DNA of 12,348 bases from CAYLZN01 sp964387935. GTDB taxonomy: Bacteria > Acidobacteriota > Vicinamibacteria > Vicinamibacterales > JAFNAJ01. The stretch covers positions 1-12,348 of the forward strand of contig CAYLZN010000155.1 in NCBI GenBank assembly GCA_964387935.1. Direction: 5' to 3'. A program made the translations under genes and the position numbers. Position 1 is the stretch's first letter, and each line of letters opens with the position of its first letter. Below are positions 1 to 7,446 of the stretch, one piece after another. The notes beneath the pieces were generated by a model. The model worked only from the letters and a program-made list of their open reading frames with translations. It was not told the DNA's origin and did not search any database.

Positions 1-3000
1 CGCATTGTCCGGGTGCGCCGGCGGCGTCCACGAGGGACCTGGCGACGCCGCGCTCGGCGAGAAGGTCCCGGATCCGGCGACGCCAGCGCAGGTGGCTTGC
101 CACCCGTAGGTCAGGGCGTGGCCGAGCGAGTCCACCGCCGTCACGCTCAGAGACACCGCCGCGCCTGGCGCCGACGGATTTGGCGCGCCGCTCGGCCCCG
201 CGGAGATCGTCACCGCGTGCGTGGTCGAGGCCACGTTCTGCGTGAACGTGGCGGTGTCACTCAGCCCCTGGCCGTCGCTCGCGATGACCTGGACCGTGCA
301 GGGCTGCGTGGCGCCGCTGCCGTTGGGCGGAGCGGTCCACGAGGGGTTCTGCACCGAAGCACTGGGCGCGAACGTCCCCGGGCCGGACAGCCCCGGACAG
401 GACGCCGACCACGCGTAGCTGATCTCGTGTCCGAGTGAATCCGCCGCCGATGCCGTCATCGCCGCGGTCCCGCCCGACGGCACGGTGCTCGGGTTGCCCG
501 CCGGCGGGGCACTGAACGTGAGCGTGTGCGGCACGGCCGACGGGCTGACCTTCTGGATGTACGAGCTGTTGACGCCGAGGCCCGCCGTGTCGATCACCGT
601 GACGCGGATCAGGCAGTTCACATCCGCATTGTTGTTGTTCGGTGGCGTCCAGGTCGGCGCCGCCGCCGACGCGCTCGGCGAGAACGTGCCGGTCCCCACC
701 ACCTCGGCGCAGGTCGCCTGCCAGAGGTAGCTGAGCGTGTGCTCGAACGTGTCCACGACGCCGACCGTCAGCGGCACCGGCACGCCGGGCGCGGACGGAT
801 TGGGCGTCCCAGACGCCGGAGCGGTGAGCGTGAGCGAGTGCACCGCCGCGCTCACTGTCTGTGTGTAGAACGCCGTCACGGTCTTGTCGAGCCCATCGTC
901 GACGGTCAGCGTGATGGTGCAGACTTCGGCCACGTTGCTGAAGTTGGCTGGCGCCTTCCACGTCGGAGACGCGGCCGAGGCGTCGGGCAGGAACGTGCCG
1001 TTGTTCGGCAGCCCCGGACACGCGGCGTGCCAGGCGTAGTTGAGCGCGTGCCCGTAGGAATCGACGATCCCTGCGGCCACGGCGACGTTTCCCCCGGAGG
1101 CCACGGGATTCGGCGTGCCGGCTGGCGGCAGGGTGATCGTCAGCGTGTGCGCGGCCGGCTGCACCCCTTGCGTGAACGACCCGTTCACGCTCTCGCCGTG
1201 GCCGTCGTCGATGACGACGCTGATGTCGCAGGTCTGCGGATCGCCGGTCGTGTTGACGGGCGCGATCCAGGCGGGCGTGGGCGACGCCGCGCTCGGGTTG
1301 AAGCTGCCGCCACCCATCCCTCCCGCGCATGTCGCGGACCACTGATAGTTGAGCGCGTGATTGAGCGAGTCCACCGCGGCCGCCGTCACGGCCACCGCCC
1401 CGCCCGAGACCACCGGGTTCGGGACCCCGCTCGGCGGAACCGTGAGCGTCAGCGTGTGCGCCACAGAGGCGACCCCCTGCGAATACGTGCCCGACCGGAC
1501 CTCCCCCTGGTTGTCGTTGACGGTGACGCTGATCGTGCACGCCTGTTCGCTGCCGGTGAGGTTCGTCGGCGCCGTCCACGTCGGGTTCGCGACCGTGGAA
1601 CCCGGGCTGAACGTGCCCGTCTGGCCGCCGAGCGCCGGACACTCCGCCTGCCACAGGAACGACAGCGGGTGGTTCAGCGAATCCACCGCGGTAACGCTGA
1701 GCGCGGCCGCGCTGCCGGACCCGGTCGGATTCGGCGACCCTGACGGCCCGGCCGTGATCGTCAGCGAATGCGACACGGAGCCGACCTGCTGCTGGTAGGA
1801 ATCGGCGGCCGTCAGACCCTGGCCGTCGCTGGCGACCACCGAGATCGAGCAGGTCTGCGTGTTGCCCGTCAGGTTCGATGGCGCGGTCCAGATGGGGTTC
1901 TGCGCGTTGGCATCCGAGAACGACCCGTTGTTGCCCAGGGCGGGACAGAGCGCCGTCCACTGGTAGCTCACGACGTGAGCGAGCGAATCAGCGGCCGTCA
2001 CGCTGAGACTGGCCTGGCCACCGGAGTCGACGGGATTGGGAGCCCCGGTGGGAGACGCGGTGATCGTCAGCGTGTGGGTCAGCGAGGCCACCTGCTGCTG
2101 GTAGGTCGCGACCCCCGAGATGCTCCCGTCGCTGGCGGTCACCGTGATGGCACAGGTCTTCGTCGTGCCGGTCAGGTTGGCCGGCGCCGTCCACGTCGGG
2201 TTCTGGACGGCGTTGCTCGGATTGAAGGTGCCCTGGCCGCTCAGTTCGGCCGGGCAGACCGACGCCCACGAGTAGGTCACCGGGTGCAGGAACGAATCGG
2301 CGGCTGTCGCCGACAGCGACGCCGTGCCGCTCGACGCCACGGGGTTCGGCGATCCGGCGGGTTCCGACGGGAACGTGATCTCGTGCGGTGCGGTCAGCAC
2401 TTGCTGGGTGAACTGCGCGCTCGCGCTCTGGCCCTGACCGTCGCTGGCGATCACCGAGATGGTGCAGGTGTGCGTCGCACCCGTCAGGTTCAGCGGCGCC
2501 GTCCAGTTCGGGTTCTGCACGTTGTTCGCGGACAACGTGCCGTTGCTGGCGAGCGTGGGACACGTCGCATTCCAGGAGTAGTTCAGCAGGTGGGTGTAGG
2601 AGTCCACGGCGACGACGCTCAGGGTGACCAGCTTGGCGGACACGACCGGGTTCGGCGACCCGGCCGGCTGCGTCTGGATGGTGACCGTGTGCGGCAGCGG
2701 CGACACGGTCTGCGTGTAGCTGCCGTTGGCCGTCTGCCCCTGGCCGTCGTTCACCGTGACCGAGATCGAGCAGGTCTGCGCGTTGCCGGTGAGGTTGGCC
2801 GGCGCGGTCCACGTCGGGGTGGCCGTTCCGCCGTTGGTGAAGGCCCCGCTGGCCAGCCCGCCGTTGCACGTCGCCGTCCAGATATAGCTGAGGGCATGGT
2901 CGTACGAATCGACGGCCGTCACGCCCACGGCCACGTTCCCGGAGGACGCCACCGTGCCCGGGGTGCCGGTGGGACCGGACGTGATCGTCAGCGTGTGGGG

Positions 3001-3618
3001 TGACGGATCGACCCGCTGCGCAATACCGGCGGTGGCGTTCTGTCCCTGGTTGTCGGTGACGTTGACCGTGATCGTGCAGGTCTGCTGAATCCCCGTCTTG
3101 TTGACCGGCGGCGTCCACGAGGGCGACTGGAGGCTCGCGTTCGAGAAGATGCCGGTGCCGCCCGTGGACCAGGGGCACGTCGCGGTCCAGGCGTAGCTGA
3201 GCACGTGGCCCAGGGTGTCGATCGCGATCACATCCAGGCTCGTCGCATTCGGCGGCACGACCGGGTTCTGCGTGGACGTGGGCCCGCTCGTGATGGTCAC
3301 CGTGTCACCGGTCGGTCCGACCAGCTGGACGAAGCTCGCCGTCGCATCGACCCCGTTGGGGTCGGTCGCCGTCACGCGAATCGTGCACGGCCGCGCCGTG
3401 GGCTTGTTGTTGTTCGGCGCCGTCCACGTGGGGGTGCGCACGGTGCGGTCGCTGAAGGTGCCGACACCCTCGAGGTCGGTCGAACACGTCTGGGTCCAGA
3501 AGTACGTGAGCGGGTGCCCCAGCGAGTCGCTGGCCTCGACGGAGAGTGCCGCGGTGCCCTGGGCGCCCACCGGGTTCGGCACGCCCGCCGGCGCCTTGGT
3601 GATGGTGACGATGTCCGG
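1..3618 (-). repeat. Tandem array of 12 Ig/PKD-like protein repeats (~309 bp period)
   Basis: In the minus-strand frame each unit starts with an HTLTIT-like strand, followed by a PAGTPNPV-like turn, AVDSLGHALSYxW, a first Cys (ATCP), GTF, PTWTAPxNLTG, a second Cys (QTCTISV) and DGQGQ, ending in a YTQxV strand. Units begin near 3618, 3303, 2997, 2690, 2385, 2078, 1770, 1460, 1150, 840, 530 and 220. The last is cut by the window edge before its second cysteine. All 11 complete units keep both cysteines and the YxW tryptophan. The units are diverged at the DNA level, so this is an old duplication series. The fold assignment to PKD/Ig-like beta sandwiches rests on motif pattern alone. Confidence 0.85.
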
Positions 3619-4452
3619 GGGCGTGATGGTGATGAGGAGGTTGTAGTAGGTCGGCTGGACGTCGATGCCGGGTTCGACCCCGATGTAATAGGTCTCGCCG
3701 GCGAGCACCGTGAGCGGAATGCGCTCGAAGTCCTCGAGCGAGCTCAGGCTGGCGCCAATCGGCTCACCGCTCGCGTCGTAGAGCCACAGGTCGAGGTCGG
3801 CGGAGCTGTTCCAGAACTCGATGCGGATGTCGGCGAATCCCCCGCCGGGCGGCACCGTGAACTTGTAGAAGTCGCTATCGAGCCACGGCAGGTTCGCGAT
3901 GTTGACCGGTGCGGTGGGCGTCCCGAGGTTGGACGCGGTCACCAGGTCGTCGTTCTGCTCGTACGTGTCGTCGTCGGCCACGGGAATCGTCAGTCGGAAG
4001 TCGCGACCGTCGTGCGTCAGCTCACCGAGCGGCGTGGACGCGGGACGGAAGACGTAGGGGTAGATCCCGACCGTGGTCGGGGCCGGTGGCGTGAGCACCG
4101 TGGCGAAGATCTCGGCCGCGCACGACAGCTCCGCGACCCCGCCCGAGGGGATGGACGACACGGAGGTGGTGCATTCGTCGAGCCTCACGAACGAGGTCGG
4201 CGTCGTGGACGTGAAGCGGCGGATCTCGAGCCGGATTGGCCTGCCGACCGTGTCGGCCTCGATCGGCACGAAGGCTGTCATCGTGAAGCGCGCGCGCCCG
4301 CCGCTCAGGAGCACGGGCTGCGACGTCATCACCACCTTGATGGCGTTGATCGTCTTGTCGTAGGTGACGGGCGCCCCCGGGCCGTCGTAGGCGAGCCCCG
4401 CCGACGCCGGAACCAACAGCCCGAGAATGAGCATCCATGCCAGCCGCTTCAT
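1..4452 (-). CDS. Giant secreted surface protein: signal peptide, PPC domain and at least 12 Ig/PKD-like repeats (3' end missing)
   Basis: The open frame starts at ATG 4452 and runs without a stop to base 1, giving 1484 codons; the C-terminus lies outside the window. Residues 1-20 form a signal peptide (basic MKR, hydrophobic core, cleavage near ASAGLA). Residues ~25-155 are a beta-rich region of unknown family containing two cysteines. Residues ~159-275 match the bacterial pre-peptidase C-terminal (PPC) domain: it opens with DTYEQNDD and contains DSDFYKFTVPPG, ADLDLWLYD and AGETYYIGVEP. From ~residue 278 onward come 12 repeats of ~103 residues. A weak GGGGG stretch at 4458-4462 precedes the ATG. 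PPC and Ig/PKD modules are typical of secreted or surface proteins, so an adhesin or other extracellular role is likely (inference). No catalytic domain is visible, but one could lie in the missing part. The neighbours give no functional clue. Confidence 0.9.
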   Translation of the reverse strand, partial: MKRLAWMLILGLLVPASAGLAYDGPGAPVTYDKTINAIKVVMTSQPVLLSGGRARFTMTAFVPIEADTVGRPIRLEIRRFTSTTPTSFVRLDECTTSVSSIPSGGVAELSCAAEIFATVLTPPAPTTVGIYPYVFRPASTPLGELTHDGRDFRLTIPVADDDTYEQNDDLVTASNLGTPTAPVNIANLPWLDSDFYKFTVPPGGGFADIRIEFWNSSADLDLWLYDASGEPIGASLSSLEDFERIPLTVLAGETYYIGVEPGIDVQPTYYNLLITITPPDIVTITKAPAGVPNPVGAQGTAALSVEASDSLGHPLTYFWTQTCSTDLEGVGTFSDRTVRTPTWTAPNNNKPTARPCTIRVTATDPNGVDATASFVQLVGPTGDTVTITSGPTSTQNPVVPPNATSLDVIAIDTLGHVLSYAWTATCPWSTGGTGIFSNASLQSPSWTPPVNKTGIQQTCTITVNVTDNQGQNATAGIAQRVDPSPHTLTITSGPTGTPGTVASSGNVAVGVTAVDSYDHALSYIWTATCNGGLASGAFTNGGTATPTWTAPANLTGNAQTCSISVTVNDGQGQTANGSYTQTVSPLPHTVTIQTQPAGSPNPVVSAKLVTLSVVAVDSYTHLLNYSWNATCPTLASNGTLSANNVQNPNWTAPLNLTGATHTCTISVIASDGQGQSASAQFTQQVLTAPHEITFPSEPAGSPNPVASSGTASLSATAADSFLHPVTYSWASVCPAELSGQGTFNPSNAVQNPTWTAPANLTGTTKTCAITVTASDGSISGVATYQQQVASLTHTLTITASPTGAPNPVDSGGQASLSVTAADSLAHVVSYQWTALCPALGNNGSFSDANAQNPIWTAPSNLTGNTQTCSISVVASDGQGLTAADSYQQQVGSVSHSLTITAGPSGSPNPTGSGSAAALSVTAVDSLNHPLSFLWQAECPALGGQTGTFSPGSTVANPTWTAPTNLTGSEQACTISVTVNDNQGEVRSGTYSQGVASVAHTLTLTVPPSGVPNPVVSGGAVAVTAAAVDSLNHALNYQWSATCAGGMGGGSFNPSAASPTPAWIAPVNTTGDPQTCDISVVIDDGHGESVNGSFTQGVQPAAHTLTITLPPAGTPNPVASGGNVAVAAGIVDSYGHALNYAWHAACPGLPNNGTFLPDASAASPTWKAPANFSNVAEVCTITLTVDDGLDKTVTAFYTQTVSAAVHSLTLTAPASGTPNPSAPGVPVPLTVGVVDTFEHTLSYLWQATCAEVVGTGTFSPSASAAAPTWTPPNNNNADVNCLIRVTVIDTAGLGVNSSYIQKVSPSAVPHTLTFSAPPAGNPSTVPSGGTAAMTASAADSLGHEISYAWSASCPGLSGPGTFAPSASVQNPSWTAPPNGSGATQPCTVQVIASDGQGLSDTATFTQNVASTTHAVTISAGPSGAPNPSAPGAAVSLSVTAVDSLGHALTYGWQATCAGVAGSGTFSPSAASPGPSWTPPAHPDNA

Positions 4453-5182
4453 ATGAACCCCCGGTAGCGGGCGGACACCAGGACGATCCCGGTGCGCCGG
4501 TCCCGCCACGTCCAGTGGTTGCCCGTCGGCCCTGGACCACGCCAGGACTGGGAACTCCCCCGACACGTCTTGCCGTCTCACCCGTCGGCCGGTCTCGCGG
4601 ATCGTGGCGGATCCACGAGGCCGTTCCCGGGATGGCCCGGGGCCGACCACCCGCGACAGCAGCCCTGGCGGGCGCCGTCGCGGCACGCGTGCCGGCAGCA
4701 GACCGCCGACGCGCACGGAGGCTGGACGGATCGACCTCTCCAGCCGACCGAGCCAGCCATCGGAACACGTCGGCGCGTCGCGCAGCGACACGTGGAGCCT
4801 GCGCGACTCGGCCACCGACGACCGCTTACACAAATGCAAGTGTTGCGCTAGCTCACAGGAGCGGGAAATCGGGCGTTCTGCGGGTCGGTGGAGCGGGTAG
4901 GGCCACCGGGTTCAGACCTCAGTCTTCCGCGGCGACGACAAGTGCCGCGCCGGACCGAGGTTCCGCCGGGAATGCGACACGCCGACGATCGCACACATGT
5001 TCAGACGTCCGCCCGTGACAAATGGTTGACAATCCAAACCAGTCGTCCGCGCACCCGGCGCGTGTGCGGCGCCGGCGCAACCTCGCGGCCGCGGACTCGC
5101 CCTCCGGGCGGACTGCGGCTTCGCCGTTGACCGGCGGCGCCGAAAGGCGCAGACTGGGAAGACCTTCTGCTCCGAGGGCCGC
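4453..5182. other. Divergent intergenic region, no supported gene
   Basis: This ~730-base stretch separates the minus-strand repeat protein from the plus-strand hydrolase and should hold both promoters. Open frames through it translate to Arg/Ala/Pro-rich sequence with no domain and look like GC-driven noise. Visible structure is limited to a short hairpin at 4602-4618 (TCGTGG, 5-base loop, CCACGA), a 14-base palindrome at 4681-4694, a relatively AT-rich patch around 4824-4845 and a TGACA direct repeat at 5016-5033. No convincing paired -35 and -10 boxes were found on either strand. Confidence 0.6.
5016..5033 (+). promoter_or_regulatory. TGACA direct repeat upstream of the hydrolase gene
   Basis: TGACA at 5016-5020 is followed after six bases by TGACAAT at 5027-5033, about one helical turn from start to start. 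The pair lies ~150 bases before the hydrolase ATG. A very similar pair occurs at 8717-8733, upstream of the secreted 248-residue protein. The second copy also includes a perfect TTGACA hexamer (5026-5031), but no -10 box follows at 16-18 bases, so a regulator site is as plausible as a promoter. Chance is not excluded. Confidence 0.25.
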
Positions 5183-6400
5183 ATGTCCTTCGCCGCTCGC
5201 CTGCTCCTGCCCTGTGCGCTCGCGCTGCTGACCGCCGCCCCGGGGTTCGCCCAGGCGCCGGTCGCGCTCGCCACGCCGGGCCCGTGCGTGGAGGGCGCCC
5301 TCCCCTTCGGCGCCCGGTCGTTGATGTGTGTACCAACTGATGGCTGGAATGGCAGCCTCGTCGTGTTCGCCCACGGCTACGTGCCGCCTCAGGAGCCCCT
5401 CCAGTTCGCCCATCTCCAGCTTGCGGACGGGACCGGCCTGCCGACCATCGTCCAGCAGCTCGGGTTCGCCTTCGCGACGACCACGTACCGACAGAACGGG
5501 CTCGCGGTGCTCGAGGGCGTGAACGACATCCGTCACCTCGTGGACGCCTTCAAGGTGCGGCAGGGCCTGCCGCCGGACCGGGTGTTCTTGATCGGCGCCT
5601 CCGAGGGTGGCCTCGTGGCGGTCCTGGCCGCCGAGGCGGACCCCTTCCTGTTTTCGGCCGCCTACGCCCTCTGCGCGCCCATCGGCCACTTCGGCCTGCA
5701 GGTCAACTACGTGGGCGATTTCCGCGTGCTCTACGACGCGCTCTTTCCGGCGGCCGCGATCCCGGGCCCCGCCACGAGCATCCCCCTGGCGGTGCAGGAC
5801 GCGTGGAGGTCGGGCGCGCTCCGGCAGCGCGTCGCGGACGTGCTGAACGCCAACCCGACACGCGCGCGCGAACTGCTGCGCGTGGCCCGCGCGCCCTACG
5901 ACCCCGGCGCGCCCGAGACCATCGTCCAGACCGCGCTGGGCCTGCTCGACGCCAACATCCTCGGCGTCAACGACGCCCGGGCGAAACTGGGCGGCAACCC
6001 GTTCGACAATCGCCTGCGCTGGTACTCCGGCTCGTCGAACGACCTGCTGCTCAACCTGCGCGTGAAGCGCTTCGATGCGGACCCGCCCGCGCTCGCAGGG
6101 CTGCGCACCTACACGCCGGTGGGGGACCTGCGGCTGCCGCTGGTCACGCTGCACACCACCGGCGACGAATTGATCCCGTACGCACACGAGCTCGTCTACG
6201 CCGCCCGGGTCGATCCGTCGGACCGAGGCCGGCTGTTCCCGCTGCCCGTGCCGTTCCGCTACGGTCACTGTGCGTTCCAGACGAGCGAGGTGCTCACGGG
6301 CTTCGCGCTCATGCTGGGGGCCAGCGTGAGCCCCGCCGTGAACACTCCGGTGGCCACACTCCAGCCCTCAGAGAGAGGAGCCACGACCGGGTTTCAATAG
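5183..6400 (+). CDS. Secreted alpha/beta-hydrolase (lipase/esterase or peptidase-like)
   Basis: This 405-residue protein begins with a signal peptide (residues 1-24: basic residue, LLLPCALALL core, cleavage near GFAQA), so the enzyme is probably periplasmic or extracellular. The hydrolase core shows an oxyanion-side HG in VVFAHGY (64-65) and a nucleophile elbow, GASEGG, with Ser140 in a G-x-S-x-G arrangement. The likely acid is Asp328 in TTGDELIP, and the likely catalytic His is His362 in RYGHCAF; order and spacing fit the alpha/beta-hydrolase triad. A helical insert at roughly 180-300 between the nucleophile and the acid probably forms a lid or cap. The substrate cannot be told from sequence: carboxylesters or peptides are both possible. 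GAGG at 5174-5177 is a modest ribosome-binding site five bases before the ATG. No neighbour suggests a pathway. Confidence 0.88.
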   Translation: MSFAARLLLPCALALLTAAPGFAQAPVALATPGPCVEGALPFGARSLMCVPTDGWNGSLVVFAHGYVPPQEPLQFAHLQLADGTGLPTIVQQLGFAFATTTYRQNGLAVLEGVNDIRHLVDAFKVRQGLPPDRVFLIGASEGGLVAVLAAEADPFLFSAAYALCAPIGHFGLQVNYVGDFRVLYDALFPAAAIPGPATSIPLAVQDAWRSGALRQRVADVLNANPTRARELLRVARAPYDPGAPETIVQTALGLLDANILGVNDARAKLGGNPFDNRLRWYSGSSNDLLLNLRVKRFDADPPALAGLRTYTPVGDLRLPLVTLHTTGDELIPYAHELVYAARVDPSDRGRLFPLPVPFRYGHCAFQTSEVLTGFALMLGASVSPAVNTPVATLQPSERGATTGFQ

Positions 6401-6413
6401 TCGTCCGTCCCCA

Positions 6414-6428
6414 GGCGTCCGTGACGCC
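6414..6428 (+). terminator. Possible hairpin after the hydrolase gene
   Basis: GGCGT (6414-6418) and ACGCC (6424-6428) form a perfect 5-bp stem with a 5-base loop, 14 bases after the hydrolase stop. An alternative pairing of CAGGC 6412-6416 with GCCTG 6429-6433 is possible. No U-tract follows, so if it terminates transcription at all it is not a canonical intrinsic terminator. Confidence 0.22.
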
Positions 6429-6444
6429 GCCTGACGCCAGGTCT

Positions 6445-6518
6445 TGCCGTACGCCGCCCCTGCCGTACGCCGCCTTTGCCGTACGCCGCCGTACGCCGTA
6501 CGCCGTACGCCGTACGCC
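6445..6518 (+). repeat. GTACGCC heptanucleotide tandem repeat
   Basis: Seven exact copies of GTACGCC occur here. Four are head-to-tail at 6491-6497, 6498-6504, 6505-6511 and 6512-6518. Three more, at 6449-6455, 6465-6471 and 6481-6487, are spaced 16, 16 and 10 bases apart, forming a partial 16-base higher-order repeat (GTACGCCGCCCCTGCC, then the same with CTTT in place of CCCT). The core contains the self-complementary CGTACG. The array ends nine bases before the ATG of the PhzF-like gene and follows the hydrolase stop by ~45 bases. It resembles the short tandemly repeated repetitive (STRR) heptamers known from cyanobacteria; the function is unknown. Confidence 0.85.
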
Positions 6519-6526
6519 TGATTCAA

Positions 6527-7432
6527 ATGTCCTACCCCTTCCTTCATCTCGACGTCTTCACCGACCGGCGCCTCGAAGGCAACCAGCTCGCGGTGGTCTT
6601 CGACGCACCCGACCTGCCCGACGCCACGATGCAGGCCGTGGCGCGCGAGATGGCGTTCTCGGAAACGGTGTTCGTGTGTCCCCCGCTCACGCCCGGCGCA
6701 CGGGCGCGCCTCCGCATCTTCACGCCCGCCCGTGAGTTGCCCATGGCGGGCCACCCCACCGTCGGCTCCACCTTTGCGCTCGCCTGGGAAGGACACGTCA
6801 GGCGCGACGAGTCGGAGGTGACGCTGGACCTGGGCGTCGGTCCCACGCGCATCACGCTCGAGTGGCGCGACCGCGACCTGGCCTTCGCCTGGATGTCGCA
6901 GCCCCAGCCCACGTTCGGACCGATCGTGTCCGACACGGGCGCCGTCGCGTTGGCGCTCGGCCTCGAACGCGACGACCTCGCGGCCCTGGGCCCCGCCCAG
7001 TCCGTCTCCTGCGGCGTGCCGTTCCTGCTGGTACCGCTCGTCTCGCGGGATGCCGTGGACCGGGCGTGGCTGGAGGCAGCGGCGCTGCAGCGGCTGTGCC
7101 GGCAGGCGGCCATCCCCGAGCAGGGCGTTTTCGTCTTCACCCTCGAGACCGCCACCGACTCACCGACGGCGTACAGCCGCATGTTCGCTCCCTCACTGGG
7201 CGTGGCCGAGGACCCGGCCACCGGGTCGGCGAGCGGCCCGCTCGGCTGTTACCTCGTCCGCCACGGCCGCGTGGCCGGTCCGGCACAGCAGCGGATGCTG
7301 AGCCTCCAGGGCGTCAAGATGCGCCGGCCCAGCCGCCTGTCGATTGCCATCGACGGGGACACCACGGGCATCACGGGCGTCCGCGTCGGTGGCGCGAGTG
7401 TGCTCGTGGCGCGGGGCGAGTTGCTGCTGTAG
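6527..7432 (+). CDS. PhzF-family isomerase/epimerase
   Basis: This 301-residue protein matches the PhzF/YddE family, which has a diaminopimelate-epimerase-like two-lobed fold. The N-terminus reads YPFLHLDVFTDRRLEGNQLAV, typical of the family. The catalytic Glu is Glu46 in MAFSETVFV. Glycine-rich substrate-binding loops are seen at MAGHPTVGST (73-82) and EDPATGSASG (228-237). Length is normal. No other phenazine genes are nearby, so this is probably one of the many general PhzF homologues whose substrate is unknown. ATG 6527 is preferred because family homology begins there. An upstream in-frame TTG at 6476 would translate the GTACGCC repeats. No Shine-Dalgarno sequence is visible before 6527. 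The gene ends 14 bases before coaA. Confidence 0.9.
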   Translation: MSYPFLHLDVFTDRRLEGNQLAVVFDAPDLPDATMQAVAREMAFSETVFVCPPLTPGARARLRIFTPARELPMAGHPTVGSTFALAWEGHVRRDESEVTLDLGVGPTRITLEWRDRDLAFAWMSQPQPTFGPIVSDTGAVALALGLERDDLAALGPAQSVSCGVPFLLVPLVSRDAVDRAWLEAAALQRLCRQAAIPEQGVFVFTLETATDSPTAYSRMFAPSLGVAEDPATGSASGPLGCYLVRHGRVAGPAQQRMLSLQGVKMRRPSRLSIAIDGDTTGITGVRVGGASVLVARGELLL

Positions 7433-7438
7433 TAGAGT
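7433..7438 (+). promoter_or_regulatory. Possible -10 box (TAGAGT) just before coaA
   Basis: TAGAGT lies directly after the PhzF-like stop codon and eight bases before the coaA ATG. That distance would suit a leaderless or very short-leader transcript, and the ATG has no clear Shine-Dalgarno sequence. No -35 match is found at normal spacing, and read-through from the gene upstream is an equal or better explanation. Confidence 0.2.
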
Positions 7439-7446
7439 GATGGCCG

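Noticed and set aside
257..3178. Long alternative open frames on both strands opposite or overlapping the repeat protein (up to 567 codons)
   Set aside because: They translate to Arg/Gly/His-rich sequence without domains, and repeat only because the true gene repeats. The minus frame ending at base 1 gives recognisable signal peptide, PPC and Ig-like motifs throughout.
4681..4694. Perfect 14-base palindrome CGGCACGCGTGCCG as an operator
   Set aside because: About one such palindrome is expected by chance in 12 kb of GC-rich DNA, and no second copy was noticed.
4022..4768. 248-codon minus-strand frame across the start of the repeat protein and the intergenic region
   Set aside because: Translation is Arg/Ala/Gly-rich without motifs and overlaps the confidently read signal peptide and N-terminal region in another frame.
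4838..4920. tRNA-like sequence with a GGTTCAGACC T-loop-like string near 4909-4920
   Set aside because: The flanking bases do not form a T-stem, and no acceptor stem or anticodon arm can be drawn around it.
5026..5031. Perfect TTGACA -35 box before the hydrolase gene
   Set aside because: No -10-like hexamer occurs 16-18 bases downstream, where the sequence is GC-rich; kept only as part of the TGACA repeat observation.
6445..6518. CRISPR array
   Set aside because: Units are 7 bases and mostly contiguous, with no unique spacers and no cas genes nearby.
6476..6526. In-frame upstream TTG start for the PhzF-like gene
   Set aside because: It would translate the GTACGCC tandem repeat into a Pro/Tyr/Ala/Arg leader unlike any PhzF N-terminus; family homology starts at the ATG at 6527.
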